Assembly: GCA_947561715.1 (NCBI GenBank)
Contig: OX387197.1
Coordinates: forward strand, 501,001 to 565,000
Source: Ascidia mentula
Taxonomy: Eukaryota > Chordata > Ascidiacea > Phlebobranchia > Ascidiidae
Direction of reading: 5' to 3'
Length of the DNA stretch: 64,000 nucleotides
A program made the position numbers and the translations under genes. The notes beneath the pieces are model-generated. The model was not told where the DNA came from. It saw only the letters and a list, made by a program, of their open reading frames with translations, and did no database searches. This document shows positions 11,001 to 20,859 of the stretch, piece after piece (the stretch's first letter is position 1; every line of letters begins with the position of its first letter).

Positions 11001-13902
11001 AGTTCTTCTCCATCTTTCAGCCATGTATAAGAAGGTTGTGGTTGAGCAGATGCTGAACATCTCATAGTGTGAGTTGATGATCGATCTGCTGCCTCAGATG
11101 ATATTTCCTCAATCCATTCTGGTGTGACTTTAACAATAGAACAAAATAATTTTAAACTTAAACTGTATTGACAACATTCACTATTTTCGTTCTAAAATCG
11201 ACCTTTTCCAATGTCACTTGTGTCACAGGTGGAAACTTCACATAAACTGCATTGACACGAGGATATTTATATTGTAATTTTGTAAACTGTATTAATTCTT
11301 ATTTGTGTCTGCAGTACACAATTGCAACACAGAAAGGTTTAATGTTGAATATACCAGGGAAAATTAAATCATGTATTTCATCAAAAAAAATCAATAAAAA
11401 GAATAAACATACACAATACTTGAAGATTCCCTCTGGCCACAATAGTGTCATGTATGTTACTGGCCTGACATATATAAGTTCCAGCCATGTCCTCTGTTAT
11501 ATTTTGTAGCAGGAGTTGTCCTGATTCTGTGATTTGGTGACCATCAGGTAACTTGGGTTCACCTACTTTACTCCAATGAATGCGTGGAGTTGGGCTGAAA
11601 TGTGAAGGTAATACTTGGAAATTAATCTTGTTTCTTGCTACATTAACTAATGCATGGATTCATTTGTGGCTTACTTTCCTTTTGCCAAACATTGGATAAG
11701 CGCTGATCCTCCTTTAATTGCTCTTGTTATATCTGAAGGTTTTATCAGAAAATCAACAGGCAATGGTTGGCTGCTTATTGCTAAAAGAAGGTCACATGTT
11801 TACATCTTCCAAAACTTACTGTTGCAACTGCTTGTAAGCATTTTCTATATAACATTCAGCACTGATTATTGCTAAAGAAGGTCAAACATTAATTTCTATG
11901 AAACTTTAATGTTGTCATGACAACTTGTTGCTAAAACTGTCAACTGATTGTGTACATTCATGTTTCTAAATTTATAACTTACGTGTTTTTGTTTGGATAA
12001 AACTTTGGCAAAAGCTTGTTTTAAAAAATCAAATCAAAAAAAAATTCTCACGCATATGTAAAACTTCCAGGTACATTGGACTTGATTTTTGTTGAAATTT
12101 CGCCCCATCAACCACCCAACTCCCTCTCACAACACAGTTATATAATCCAGTATCTGCTAACGTTGGTTTAACAAAATATAAACTCCCATCAAGTTGAGAC
12201 ACATAATGAGTTTTGTCAGACTTGAATCCATCAGTATTTATTTTTTCCCAGTAAAACTCAACTTCATTATCTGAAATCCACACAGGAAAACTTAGTGATG
12301 CAGATATTTAAATTCACTTGATTCATCACGAGGACTTCAGTTTTGATTTGTAAATTTAACAGCCTTTTCCAATTCAATCAACTTACTTGGTGCATAATTT
12401 GTTTTAGGACAAGAAACGGAATATCCAACCCTGGTGGCAATAGTTACTGGTCTTGTATTTTCATGGGGAAAAGGATCAATGTCTAAAAATAATTGTGTTT
12501 TATATTGAATGGCAAAAGTTATCAAGACTAAATCAAAAAAACTCACATCCGAATGTTAGGTTGCCATAGTTACTGACAACGATGCCGTCATCACTTGTGA
12601 CGACACACTGGTAACTTCCCTGATCACGTGATTGTGGGTTCAAATTGTTAACTTCCCGCCCAAATTATGGAATCGAGATCCACCTGTCAATCACAAATTC
12701 AGTCAACAAATAATTTAAAGAGTTGAGTTTACGACTTTGTGCAGCATCTAGTTTTACTTGTTGAACTGTAAAAAAAAAAAATTTTTTTGTCCAAACAATG
12801 AGATTGTTTAAAAGTGATGAATCACATTCTCTCTTGTGAGCACTTTGCGGTATATTTGGTAACCTGAGGTCGGTTATTATGTCTAAACCCAAGTAAACTA
12901 CAGACAATGAGTCCATTCCGTTTCGCCAGACCTTGTACTGCCTCAAAATTGGCGTCACCTAATTTCGTGCGCTGCACAACATTTTGGCTAAACAAAAAAG
13001 GGATTCGCAATGGTAACCGAGGAACTTGGAAACCGGCCAGGTTCACTGTTAAATTCGGCATTTATCGAAGTTTTCTTGCTTATATATCGGGGTCATCCGA
13101 ATGTCAAACAAATGCACCAAAATGATATGGGAAAGTTTTAGTTGTTTAACATCTGTAGTTACAAAATCAATTCGCTAACAGTGACGTGGATTTACGTGGT
13201 TGTGCAGAACTTACAATTGCGTCGAATATTCGTCAACAAACTGCCCACGACCCAAGTTGAGTGTCCAGCGTTTTATTCACGTAAATATGTTTAAAACACA
13301 TTAGTTTGAGCTAAGTTTGTATTAAACCATAATTGTTAAACTACAAGGTTGTTATTTCGTTGCTGTTGTACCGTACGGCATCAAATGATCTTACGCGAGA
13401 ATCGCCAATAGGACACGATAGGTGTGGTTTTTTGATAACGTGCAACCTTGTCTAATGACGACACATTGACGTAATTTTTAACATGACGTCACAGTGTGCT
13501 GTGACTTTATTTGGGGTTCCGGAAAATTAACCCAAAAACTTTCCTGCAGTTACAAATCGTCATTTTTCACTGAACAACTTACTTGTATCCAAGGGTTTGT
13601 TGTCTTTCCTCCACGAATAAATCGGATTATTGAGGTTAGTTTTACACTTGAACGTAATATCAGCTGTAGAATCAAGTGGAACAACTTGATCTTGAGGTTC
13701 AACGTCGAAAACATTCCCTGCTGTCAAATAAAAAGACAAAACGTGGCATAATGATTTAAACAACCCTTGGAACACCTATACCGTGGCATTGTGATGTCAT
13801 AAACAGAATAAAACCAATCCATGTAACACAGTGGTGGAAACTAAACATGTTCGGGTTCGGATTGCTTTTGGTTGAGCCACAGGTGCTCTTAAGCCCCAAC
13901 AT
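6734..13902 (-). CDS. Gene B: contactin-like transmembrane receptor (6 Ig, 2 FN3, TM, long tail), frame broken in Ig1
   Basis: Exons: signal 13902-13782; Ig1 13717-13583, 12683-12547; Ig2 12482-12387, 12270-12052; Ig3 11780-11675, 11594-11413; Ig4 11127-10849; Ig5 10741-10594, 10408-10284; Ig6 9700-9522, 9459-9363; FN3-1 9112-8822; FN3-2 8754-8684, 8565-8404, 8337-8235; TM 8051-7895; tail 7049-6734. All exons have splice sites and matching phases, and would give about 974 aa. The second Ig1 exon is 137 nt instead of 138: one base is missing relative to genes A, C and E (TTCAAATTG against TTCAAGATTG on plus), so translation meets TGA at once. Ig2b also lacks four codons in frame. The upstream exon/promoter region seen in gene E is replaced here by a Penelope-like insertion. 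It may therefore be a young pseudogene, or the indel may be allelic or an assembly error. Everything after Ig1 is intact, which argues for recent loss. Confidence 0.75.
7620..7790 (+). repeat. Penelope-element-derived fragment in gene B TM/tail intron
   Basis: Contains a hammerhead-like core CTGATGA, then TCTTG...CAGACCAAAC, and ends in the TGCCTGGCAGCA motif that recurs at the ends of Penelope-derived fragments at 15.17, 18.78 and 28.35 kb. Decayed: the GAAA box reads CAAA. Confidence 0.45.
10104..10195 (+). repeat. tRNA-like (SINE-like) sequence in the Ig5-Ig6 intron of gene B
   Basis: GTCTTGGCCGAGTGCATTAA resembles the A box/D arm of Ser/Leu-type tRNAs, and a B-box-like segment follows about 80 nt later. 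The same sequence is kept at the homologous intron position in genes C and E. It is most likely an old tRNA-derived repeat; not a functional tRNA. Confidence 0.3.
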
Positions 13903-13974
13903 GATGTCAACGTGGTGGTTCGTTCGCTGGGGTTCAACACCTTCGATTACTTTAAACCTAAACATAAAAAGTAT

Positions 13975-14480
13975 GAATAAATTTAGGAACACAACTCACG
14001 GGTTTTCTCATAATGCTGAGTATAAATAGACTGGCCCATATTGTTATTAACACTGTCATGTTAAAGACGTTTCGACAAAAACTTATGTCATCATCAGTTT
14101 GACTGACGCGATTGGTAGAGATCAATATAAGGAGCTGACCTGACCGACGTCACAGATAAGGCTCGCACGGGTGGTGACGTCATTTTGCTATCGGCCACAC
14201 ACCACTGAGAGGCGGAAAATGCGCAGAAAGCGACGCAAAACGGAAAATACACAATAAACGGCATAAAACGCAACAAACACATTACAACTTAATAATCTGT
14301 TCTTCTGGCAAAGATAAAACGTAACTTTATTCACCGACGTTTCGCCTGTTATTCAACAAGGCTTCCTCAAGGTAATGGTACAGTGCAGCACACAACTAAC
14401 GCCAAAAAACGTGCCAACACGAAAAAGGGGATAACGCTAACACCGCTTGTAAAATCATGTGATGTATAAAAAATAGGCGG
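13975..14480. repeat. Penelope-element terminal region upstream of gene B
   Basis: Homology of gene B's 5' flank to genes C and E stops at about 13975. What follows (14065-14280) matches 25215-25430, including the GGCTCGC(A/G)CGGGTGGTGACG block. A hammerhead-like core lies on minus at 14069-14097. From 14298 the sequence is the inverted partner of 15040-15165 (TTCTTCTGGCAAAGATAAAA, and GACGTTTCGCCTGTTATTCA). Confidence 0.6.
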
Positions 14481-14491
14481 GAAAACTACAG

Positions 14492-14812
14492 TTACAGTAA
14501 GTTGTTATAGAGCACCGGGAAGTAAACGCACTGTTCCCTATCATTAACACAGCGATTGTTCTTGTGGATGTGGAGCGCTTCTAGGAAGAGGCGCTTTGTA
14601 TGGTCCACCTCCTTTTCCAAAACCTTAGCCTTGTCAAAGGCGATCTGATGACCTTTTAAGGCAGCATGCTTGGCTAACGCTGTTTTATTTGCGTCTTTCG
14701 ACGCAACGTCGCGGCGGTGCTCCTTAATTCTGTTTTTCAAGGCTCTTCCGGTTTCCTTTTTGGCGGTTGTCAGGTCCCTGATGGAAAGAGCTGATGCCTT
14801 GGTCTCAAGCAA
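14492..14812 (-). mobile_element. Penelope-like element fragment: GIY-YIG endonuclease C-terminal part
   Basis: The conceptual protein contains ETGRALKNRIKEHRRDV, ALAKHAALKGHQIAFD and RLFLEALHI. This is the characteristic second half of the GIY-YIG nuclease in Penelope-like retroelements (Arg, Glu and Asn of the active site region). It ends at a stop near 14492. The RT portion is absent on this strand. It abuts, head to head, a plus-strand fragment of the linker region. Confidence 0.7.
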
Positions 14813-15050
14813 AGAAGATTATTATGAAGAGATCACTATCATCCGGAATGCGCTAAGGAAAAACGCGTATCCCTCGTGGATATTACGTCGTAGATCGGCC
14901 GTCACACACAAAGACCCGACGCCAACCTACGGCACGGTGGTTCTTCCCTATGTCCCCACACTCACCGAGACTTTGCAGCGAATGCTGACAGATTATGGGA
15001 TTAAGGTATACATTAGACCCCATACAACATTATCCCCTTTTTCGTGTTGG
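14808..15050 (+). mobile_element. Penelope-like element fragment: RT-to-GIY-YIG linker
   Basis: The plus-strand reading EEITIIRNALRKNAYPSWIL followed by VVLPYVPTLTETLQRMLTDY and GIKVYIRPHTTLSP matches the connector that joins reverse transcriptase and endonuclease in Penelope-like proteins. It is oriented opposite to the neighbouring GIY-YIG piece, showing rearrangement. Non-functional fragment. Confidence 0.65.
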
Positions 15051-15185
15051 CACGTTTTTTGGCGTTAGTTGTGTGCTGCACTGTACCATTACCTTGAGGA
15101 AGCCTTGTTGAATAACAGGCGAAACGTCGGTGAATAAAGTTACGTTTTATCTTTGCCAGAAGAATGCCTGGCAGCAACAAAAACA
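15040..15185. repeat. Inverted partner of 14298-14470 (Penelope terminal repeat)
   Basis: Complementary to 14298-14470 over more than 100 bp. It includes CCTTGAGGAAGCC...AGGCGAAACGTCGG, a hammerhead-like core in which the first C of CTGA is T, and ends with TGCCAGAAGAATGCCTGGCA. Confidence 0.6.
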
Positions 15186-16700
15186 TTACACATTAAATAA
15201 AAATAGTGGTGCAGAAGTGCCGTCCACATTAAGTTGTGGTTGTTGCTGTTGTATGGACAGCGACTCCATCAGCAGGAGGCGGTACCTGTCTCTCGCCAAC
15301 GCAAGGAATTGTGGCTCACTAAATTTAACCTTGTGAGTCGGGTGGTTAAGTAAGTGTTTGCACTCCTCCGATTTTGGGAATCGTTTGTGCTCATCGATCT
15401 GCGTGCACAAGTTTCGAGATGTTTGTCCGATGTATGTTTGTCCACATGAACAGGAAAGCTTGTATACCACGGACGAGAGGTGCAGGGTCTTCTGGCGATC
15501 TTTAAATGGGAACTGCTGCGCAAGTTTGCATGGTTCATGCACGAAACGCAAGACAGTTTTTTGGTTGGTGCAACGGTCGACAAACCGTGACAGTTCTCTA
15601 CGAATTCGGTGGTTAATAGGGCCTAGGTATGGTAACCTCATCACACAGTTCTTGGTGCTTTCTTGTGTGGGTTTTATGGTGTCCACCTGATATTGTTTGC
15701 GTAGCACCGAACGTACACAGTTCGCTATGAACTTGAGTGGGTACCCATTTTTCCTTAGCATGTTTTTTATGCACTCGAATTTTGTACGTGCTGCTGATCC
15801 TGTATGATGTGGTTCATCAGGATGTCTGCCAGTAGTGGGGCAATGGGAGACCCCATGGCGACACCATCTACCTGAGTGTAAGTGTTTCCATTAAACTGGA
15901 AGGCAGTGCTCTTCGCTGCCCATTGCAGCAGTTTCTTTAGTCTAGATTTGTTGATGTCTTGTAATCCACTTGTGTTGTCTTTGCTGACCAGGGACAAGAT
16001 GAGGTTGATGGTAAAGTACACTGGAATATTAGTAAAAAGACTCGACACATCGAGTGTGGCCCAGGTGGAATTTACTGGCAGCGTTTTAATTCTGTCAATG
16101 AATTCGAAGGTGTCCTTCACGGTGTTAGGGTTTTCCCGTAAACTCGCGAGATTCGCAGATAACCACTTTGCGCATTTGTAGTTAAAACTGCCGATTGAGT
16201 TCAAGATTGGTCGAAGGGGAATGGAGGAGGCCATAAAGTGTCGGTGTTCTGGCAGATGTTGGGTGCATGGCATTGTAGTCTTCCTCCGAGAGTGCTTTTT
16301 TGGTCTTTAAATACCGCAGGCAGTTTTGAAATTTTCCTAGATTTTTGATGTTGGTATCATCGTTGGATGATAGACGAAACTTTGTGGTGTCAATTAAGAT
16401 TTTAAGCATTTTCTCAATGTAATCACATTTGTCCATGACTACTACGCCATTGCCCTTGTCAGGCTTAGTGATAACTATATTGCTGGTTTTCAATTTCTTC
16501 ACAGTGCACTTTTCCTCTGCCGTCATTGCATCATTGTGACTTCTGCGTTGGCAGAAGAAGGTTGATATGTACGAGCTGTAGAGATGCATGAGATTTTGTT
16601 TCAACTGTATGCGCCGTAGGTGTGGCAGACTGTGACGCAGTTCGTGAAACAAATGTTCAAACTCTTCTTGAATGCTCATTACATTCAGACCATCCAAACC
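15186..16700 (-). mobile_element. Penelope-like retroelement, internally deleted
   Basis: N-terminal RT block at 16700-16220 contains NIVITKPDKGNGVVVMD. After a frameshift near 16.2 kb the palm follows (16200-15800): PLRPILNSIGSFNY, WATLDVSSLFTNIP and QVDGVAMGSPIAPLLADILM. The part that should carry the catalytic YxDD box is missing: sequence jumps at about 15.80 kb, with a frame change, to NMLRKNGYPLKFI and then the endonuclease (15470-15250) with CSCGQTYIGQTSRNLCTQID, a GIY-YIG-type motif. Family assignment is secure from the combination of RT and GIY-YIG. The copy is dead: two frame breaks and loss of the RT active site. It lies between the first coding exon of gene B and that gene's original upstream flank, which resumes near 16.69 kb. 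Confidence 0.85.
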
Positions 16701-17300
16701 AAGATCTATTTCAACCACTATCAAAATTTCAATAATTTTGCCGCAATTTGACAAACTTACATATATATAAAAACCACCAACATTTTATAAAAACATCTCA
16801 TGTATTTTAAAGCAGAACCAGCTTATCTACAGACATATATGTCGAGATATTTATTGCAGCTTTTATATTTTTCCTTACAAATAATTCCAGGGCACTTTAA
16901 GGGGTCCTCATGTTAGTCGCGCAAATTGTCTGGAATCCCCATGTTTTTGGAAGCAGATGTTTGAGGTTTTTTCACAAGGAAACGTCGCGCTTTTTTTGAA
17001 ATTCAGGATGGAAAATATTGATTGGTTGAGAATGTCGACATATGGGCGGCAAACAAAACAAGAAACATTCTATTGAACGAATTCAAACAAACCCTTGAGG
17101 TTGAAAAAGTCTACGACTTTGATGCGAATCAATTTATTTGACCTATGCACTCAACAGTGCACTCAACTGTGCACGACAATCAGGTTTTTTTCACTCAAGG
17201 CACTTCCGTCCTACTCATTTTACACACTCAATGTTCTTAGTGGTTTTTGTGGTAAAAAGTTGCCCGGCAACTTAATGAATGCGTTTTGAGTAAGATTGCA
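16690..17300. repeat. Displaced 5' flank of gene B (spacer repeat shared with gene E)
   Basis: From AACCAAGATCTATTTCAACC (16690) through the TTATCTACAGACATATATGT block to GCAAACAAAACAAGAAACA the sequence matches 54096-54560 upstream of gene E and, in part, 3960-4090/4680-4990 upstream of gene A. It is the ancestral upstream region of gene B, now separated from the gene by the Penelope insertion. No gene seen. Confidence 0.65.
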
Positions 17301-17957
17301 GACACCGCCAAGTTTCTCCAATATTGATTCACGTAGGCATTGTTTGCTGTCTGATTACGTGACTGCTTGTGTAACCGAAATGTTAATTTTTAACTTTTAC
17401 GACGAACGACAAAGGAATAAATTTTGTGTCGTCAGTGTTTTCGGTGGTTTGATAAACTGATGACTTCCTAAACTTTATGACAACCCCGTCCCCCTCCCTC
17501 CCTCCACACCTATGACAGTGATTCAATTTAATGTCCGTTTTCTATCCAAGTTAATTTTTGTCACCACTTGCCAAATAAAACCCGGTAAAACGACAGGGCC
17601 GAACAAACAATTGTCAAACTGAAACGTTTACGACACAGTTAAACGCATGCGTGGTTCCTGTTACATTTTGTTGTTGCTCAAATGTGCTTGGAGCGGATCC
17701 ACCTACCTACAGCCACCCTGTCTTTAAAAGTTGTATGACGAATCACGATGAAATAGGTTGGGCACCGATAAAACCAGAAGGTTCTCGAGTCAGGCGCCCA
17801 TGATTCAATCTGAATCGCAGTTATCACATCACAACATTTGATTCGCATGAGTGCCTATCGCATGTTTCGCAAATGTTTAGGGCCACTATTGGGTTTTGTA
17901 TAGTAGAGGTTAGGGACAAGCGTCCAGGGTGTGTTCTTTGTCTTTTGACGCACCATA
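17301..17957. other. Intergenic spacer
   Basis: Parts of 17220-17800 match the spacers near 26.3-26.6 kb and 36.6-36.8 kb (for example the GTCGTCAGTGTTTTCGGTGG block). No coding region, RNA gene or complete element recognised. Confidence 0.45.
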
Positions 17958-18345
17958 TTCTGTTTTGCAATATGCAAATGAATTTTGCAAAAGCCGTAGC
18001 CGGGCCCAGTGTGGCGGCCCGATCTGTGCCAGTACGTGATCCGTTTGATACGGACGAAAACTTGGAGGTGGACGCCCGTTTCAACCCAGGGCTGAAGCGT
18101 CCCGAAATTCTAACGTTGTTACGTGAACATAGCATTCGCTGGCGGACTTTCCTAGAAGGTCTATTACAATTTTCCAATGGAAGAGTTAAATTTTACTTCC
18201 CAACAAAAGATGAATTTGTCATGGCGCCGCCACTCTCTAGCGCCCCAACACCCGTTAAGGGAAAAATACTCAAGACACTAGAGGCGGTACATCGCCGTAT
18301 CCCGCAGCCCGAGTTGGCTAACACCGCTCCAACTAACACCGCTTT
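17958..18345 (+). mobile_element. LINE ORF1-like fragment
   Basis: An open frame reads NFAKAVAGPSVAARSVPVRD, then RPEILTLLREHSIRWRTFLE, then EAVHRRIPQPELANTA. The last motif recurs as EAVHHRIPRPELADTA at 20.6 kb, next to a Lys/Arg-rich C-terminus, so both come from the same ORF1-type protein of a LINE. The frame continues directly into LINE RT C-terminal sequence, showing a recombinant copy. Confidence 0.5.
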
Positions 18346-18770
18346 GTACAAAATAAGTGTCATTCCGGTTACAATTCCCATAAGTTTTATAAAATCCATT
18401 AAAAAAAAACTGTTTACATTTATTTGGGGTTGAAACTGGGAGAGAGTAAGTAGAAATGTTTTATCCGCAAAGATTGAAGAAGGGGGGATAGATATGATAG
18501 ACATCGAGTCTTATATAAAAGCACAACGATTTTCTTGGATAAGAAAAATTTTGAACCCGAATTTTATGGCCCCGTGGAAAACTGTTGAAACAACTATAAC
18601 ATCAGTAAACAAAATGGTGTGCATTGCATGCAGTGATCTTACGGCAAGCAACAAAATTATTAAAGCAGCATCTCCATTAAGTACATTCTTGGTGGCCCTT
18701 AAGGAGTGGAGGGATTGTTTACATGCGGCGGAAGGTACCAAAACGGTTTATAACAAACTATTACGGTACA
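18346..18770 (+). mobile_element. L1-like LINE ORF2 C-terminal fragment (part 1)
   Basis: Motifs IPISFIKSIKKKLFTFIWG and GGIDMIDIESYIKAQRFSWI are typical of the region after the RT domain in L1-type ORF2 (FIW and GGLxLPDxxxY-like blocks). One frame break near 18.43 kb. Interrupted at 18770 by a foldback insertion and resumed at 19283. Confidence 0.65.
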
Positions 18771-19270
18771 GCTATTTTTGTTGCCAGGCATACTAATTAA
18801 TCGGAATTGCTCTTCTGGCACTTAGTTTCTAAAGTGTTTATTGGAAACCAACGTTTCGTCTGCCATCCGGCGAGACTTCTTCAGGGTTATGTCAACAGTG
18901 AAGCATCACGGGCATAAAACACTAAAAACGTAGGAAAAACACAAGGAAAAAGGAATAGATAACACAAAAACGACAATTGCATAAACGATAAGCAGCAATG
19001 CGTATATTTTCCTGCTGTATACAACAACTTGTTGTAAATGTTACGCCCCGCTACACACCTGGTTCACGTGACGATGCAAGCGGTGCCAGTGTTATCTATT
19101 CCTTTTTCCTTGTGTTTTCCTTGTGTTTTTCCTGCGTTTTTAGTGTTTTACGTGCGTGATGCTTCACTGTTGAATTAACCCTGAAGAAGTCTCGCCGGAT
19201 GTTAGACGAAACGTTGGTTTCCAACAAACACTTCAGAAACTAAGTGCCAGAAGAGCAACTCTGATTAATT
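18771..19270. mobile_element. Foldback insertion with 12-bp target-site duplication, Penelope-derived
   Basis: TATTACGGTACA occurs at 18759-18770 and again at 19271-19282, exactly flanking the insert inside the LINE ORF2. The two halves are inverted repeats of about 170-200 bp: GCTCTTCTGGCACTTAGTTT on the left against its complement on the right, and the two GGAAAAAGGAATAGATAACA blocks. Each arm carries a hammerhead-like core: minus 18853-18884 and plus 19181-19212 (CTGAAGA, GTCT...AGAC, GAAAC). No ORF. The termini (GCTATTTTTGTTGCCAGGCA) recur at 28.35 kb. Confidence 0.75.
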
Positions 19271-20127
19271 TATTACGGTACAATAAAGAAGTAAAGATAA
19301 AAGGAAAACCATGTGCTTTTGATGCATTCACACGAAACGGTATATTAGAATACCACCAATTCATTGACGACTCCCTGCAATACTGCCATTAACATACAGA
19401 GTAGAGGACTTAAAGATTTGAACCAAAATTATACAGATTACCTTAAGCTAATAAAAGCCATACCAACAAAATGGGAAACAAATTACGACATAGAAATAGA
19501 TAGATCAACTATTTTAACCCGCCTTAGGGACTACGTCAATGAAAAGTTTTATTCCGCAAAACAAGTACGAATATTATGCATCAAAAATTAGAAAACCCCC
19601 AAGAAAGCAGCAAAATAAATGGGCACCTACACCCAATCGACCCTAACGGAAACCCAATGGCAGTCGCAATATATAAATAATTTTAAATGCACCCTGAAAA
19701 CGAAATTAAGATCTTTTCAAATTAAATTAAATCTGCGGGCATTGGTAATGAATGACGTTTTATTTGGCTTCGGACTGGTTGACACGGGTGAATGTGTTTT
19801 TTGTGGACTAGAAACTGAAACAATTTATCATATATTTTGTATGTGTGTTAATGTGGAAAGTTTCAGGGAAAATGTTAGTGCATGGCCAGATGCCAAATTA
19901 ATGGAAAAAATTGATATCACCGATCAACTTAAACTTTTTGGTACAGAAAATAGAAAAACAAACCGGGAAAAACTAATTAATTTAATTTTACTGATAGCAA
20001 GATTTTGTTTTTATATAAATGTAAATTGGCCAAAGTGCAACCCTGTTTTACCATGTTTCGTCGACAAGTACAGCAAGTTAGGGCAGCAGAAAAAAAAACT
20101 GCAAACCAAATCAAGTAAACGAATTTA
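19271..20127 (+). mobile_element. L1-like LINE ORF2 C-terminal fragment (part 2)
   Basis: The frame contains LRALVMNDVLFGFGLVDTGE and CVFCGLETETIYHIFCMC, the Cys/His zinc-knuckle-like C-terminus of L1-type ORF2, and ends KSSKRI-stop at 20127. Interruptions occur near 19.38 and 19.60 kb. Dead copy. Confidence 0.65.
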
Positions 20128-20525
20128 AACGGAAGTGGAATACTTTGTAATTTTAATTTTGATTTGTGATTTGCGTACGTTTCTTGAGGTCTTGTTTTGT
20201 TTCTCTTTTCTTTGCCGTTGTTAAAATTCGTTCAGGTGTAAATAAATTTAGTATGCGTAAAAAAAAACACCGCTCCAACGCCCAACAATTTTTTTTTTAT
20301 TATTATTATTGCAACAACTACAACAATGACAGAGAAAAGAGAAACAAAACACGAGCTCAAGAAACATACGCTAATACACAAAGCAATATTAAATTACAAA
20401 GTATTCCATTTCAATTTCAATTCATTCACTTTATTAGTTCTTAATGCAGTTTTTTTTTCTGCTGCTCTAACTTGCTGTACTTGCCGTCGAAACATAGTAA
20501 AACAGGGTTGCACTTTGGCCAACGC
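20030..20525. repeat. Inverted pair of LINE 3' ends
   Basis: Positions 20030-20230 (GTGCAACCCTGTTTTACCAT ... TTTGTTTCTCTTTTCTTTG) are mirrored by 20325-20525 in reverse complement. The junction holds a T-run and a TTA-rich stretch. A second, antisense copy of the LINE tail has therefore landed next to the first. No gene. Confidence 0.7.
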
Positions 20526-20809
20526 CCAACAATAACAAGTCTGCAGAGGCGGTACCACCCTCTAGCGCCGCAACGGTCGTCGGTGCTCGAGATAACAAGT
20601 CACCAGAGGCGGTACATCACCGTATCCCGCGGCCCGAGTTGGCTGATACCGCTACAACGCCAACACACCGATCATCACCTGTGGCCACATCCACACCGAA
20701 ACCAGTAATGCGGAACGACGAGGGATTCACCGAAGTGCGTCCCCGCAAACGGAAGCAGAGTGAATCACCACCGATTCCGAAGAAAATGATACGCAGGCAA
20801 AAGTATTAA
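20526..20809 (+). mobile_element. LINE ORF1 C-terminal fragment
   Basis: Reading EAVHHRIPRPELADTATT, then VMRNDEGFTEVRPRKRKQSE, then PIPKKMIRRQKY-stop at 20809. Basic, Pro-rich C-terminus of the same ORF1 type as at 17.96-18.35 kb. Confidence 0.5.
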
Positions 20810-20859
20810 ATGCTTATGTGGAACTGCTCACTTAAAATGCCGCTGCCTCAATTGGGTCA

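Noticed and set aside
18193-18504. Minus-strand ORFs overlapping LINE fragments
   Set aside because: Antisense shadows of the ORF1/ORF2 reading frames.
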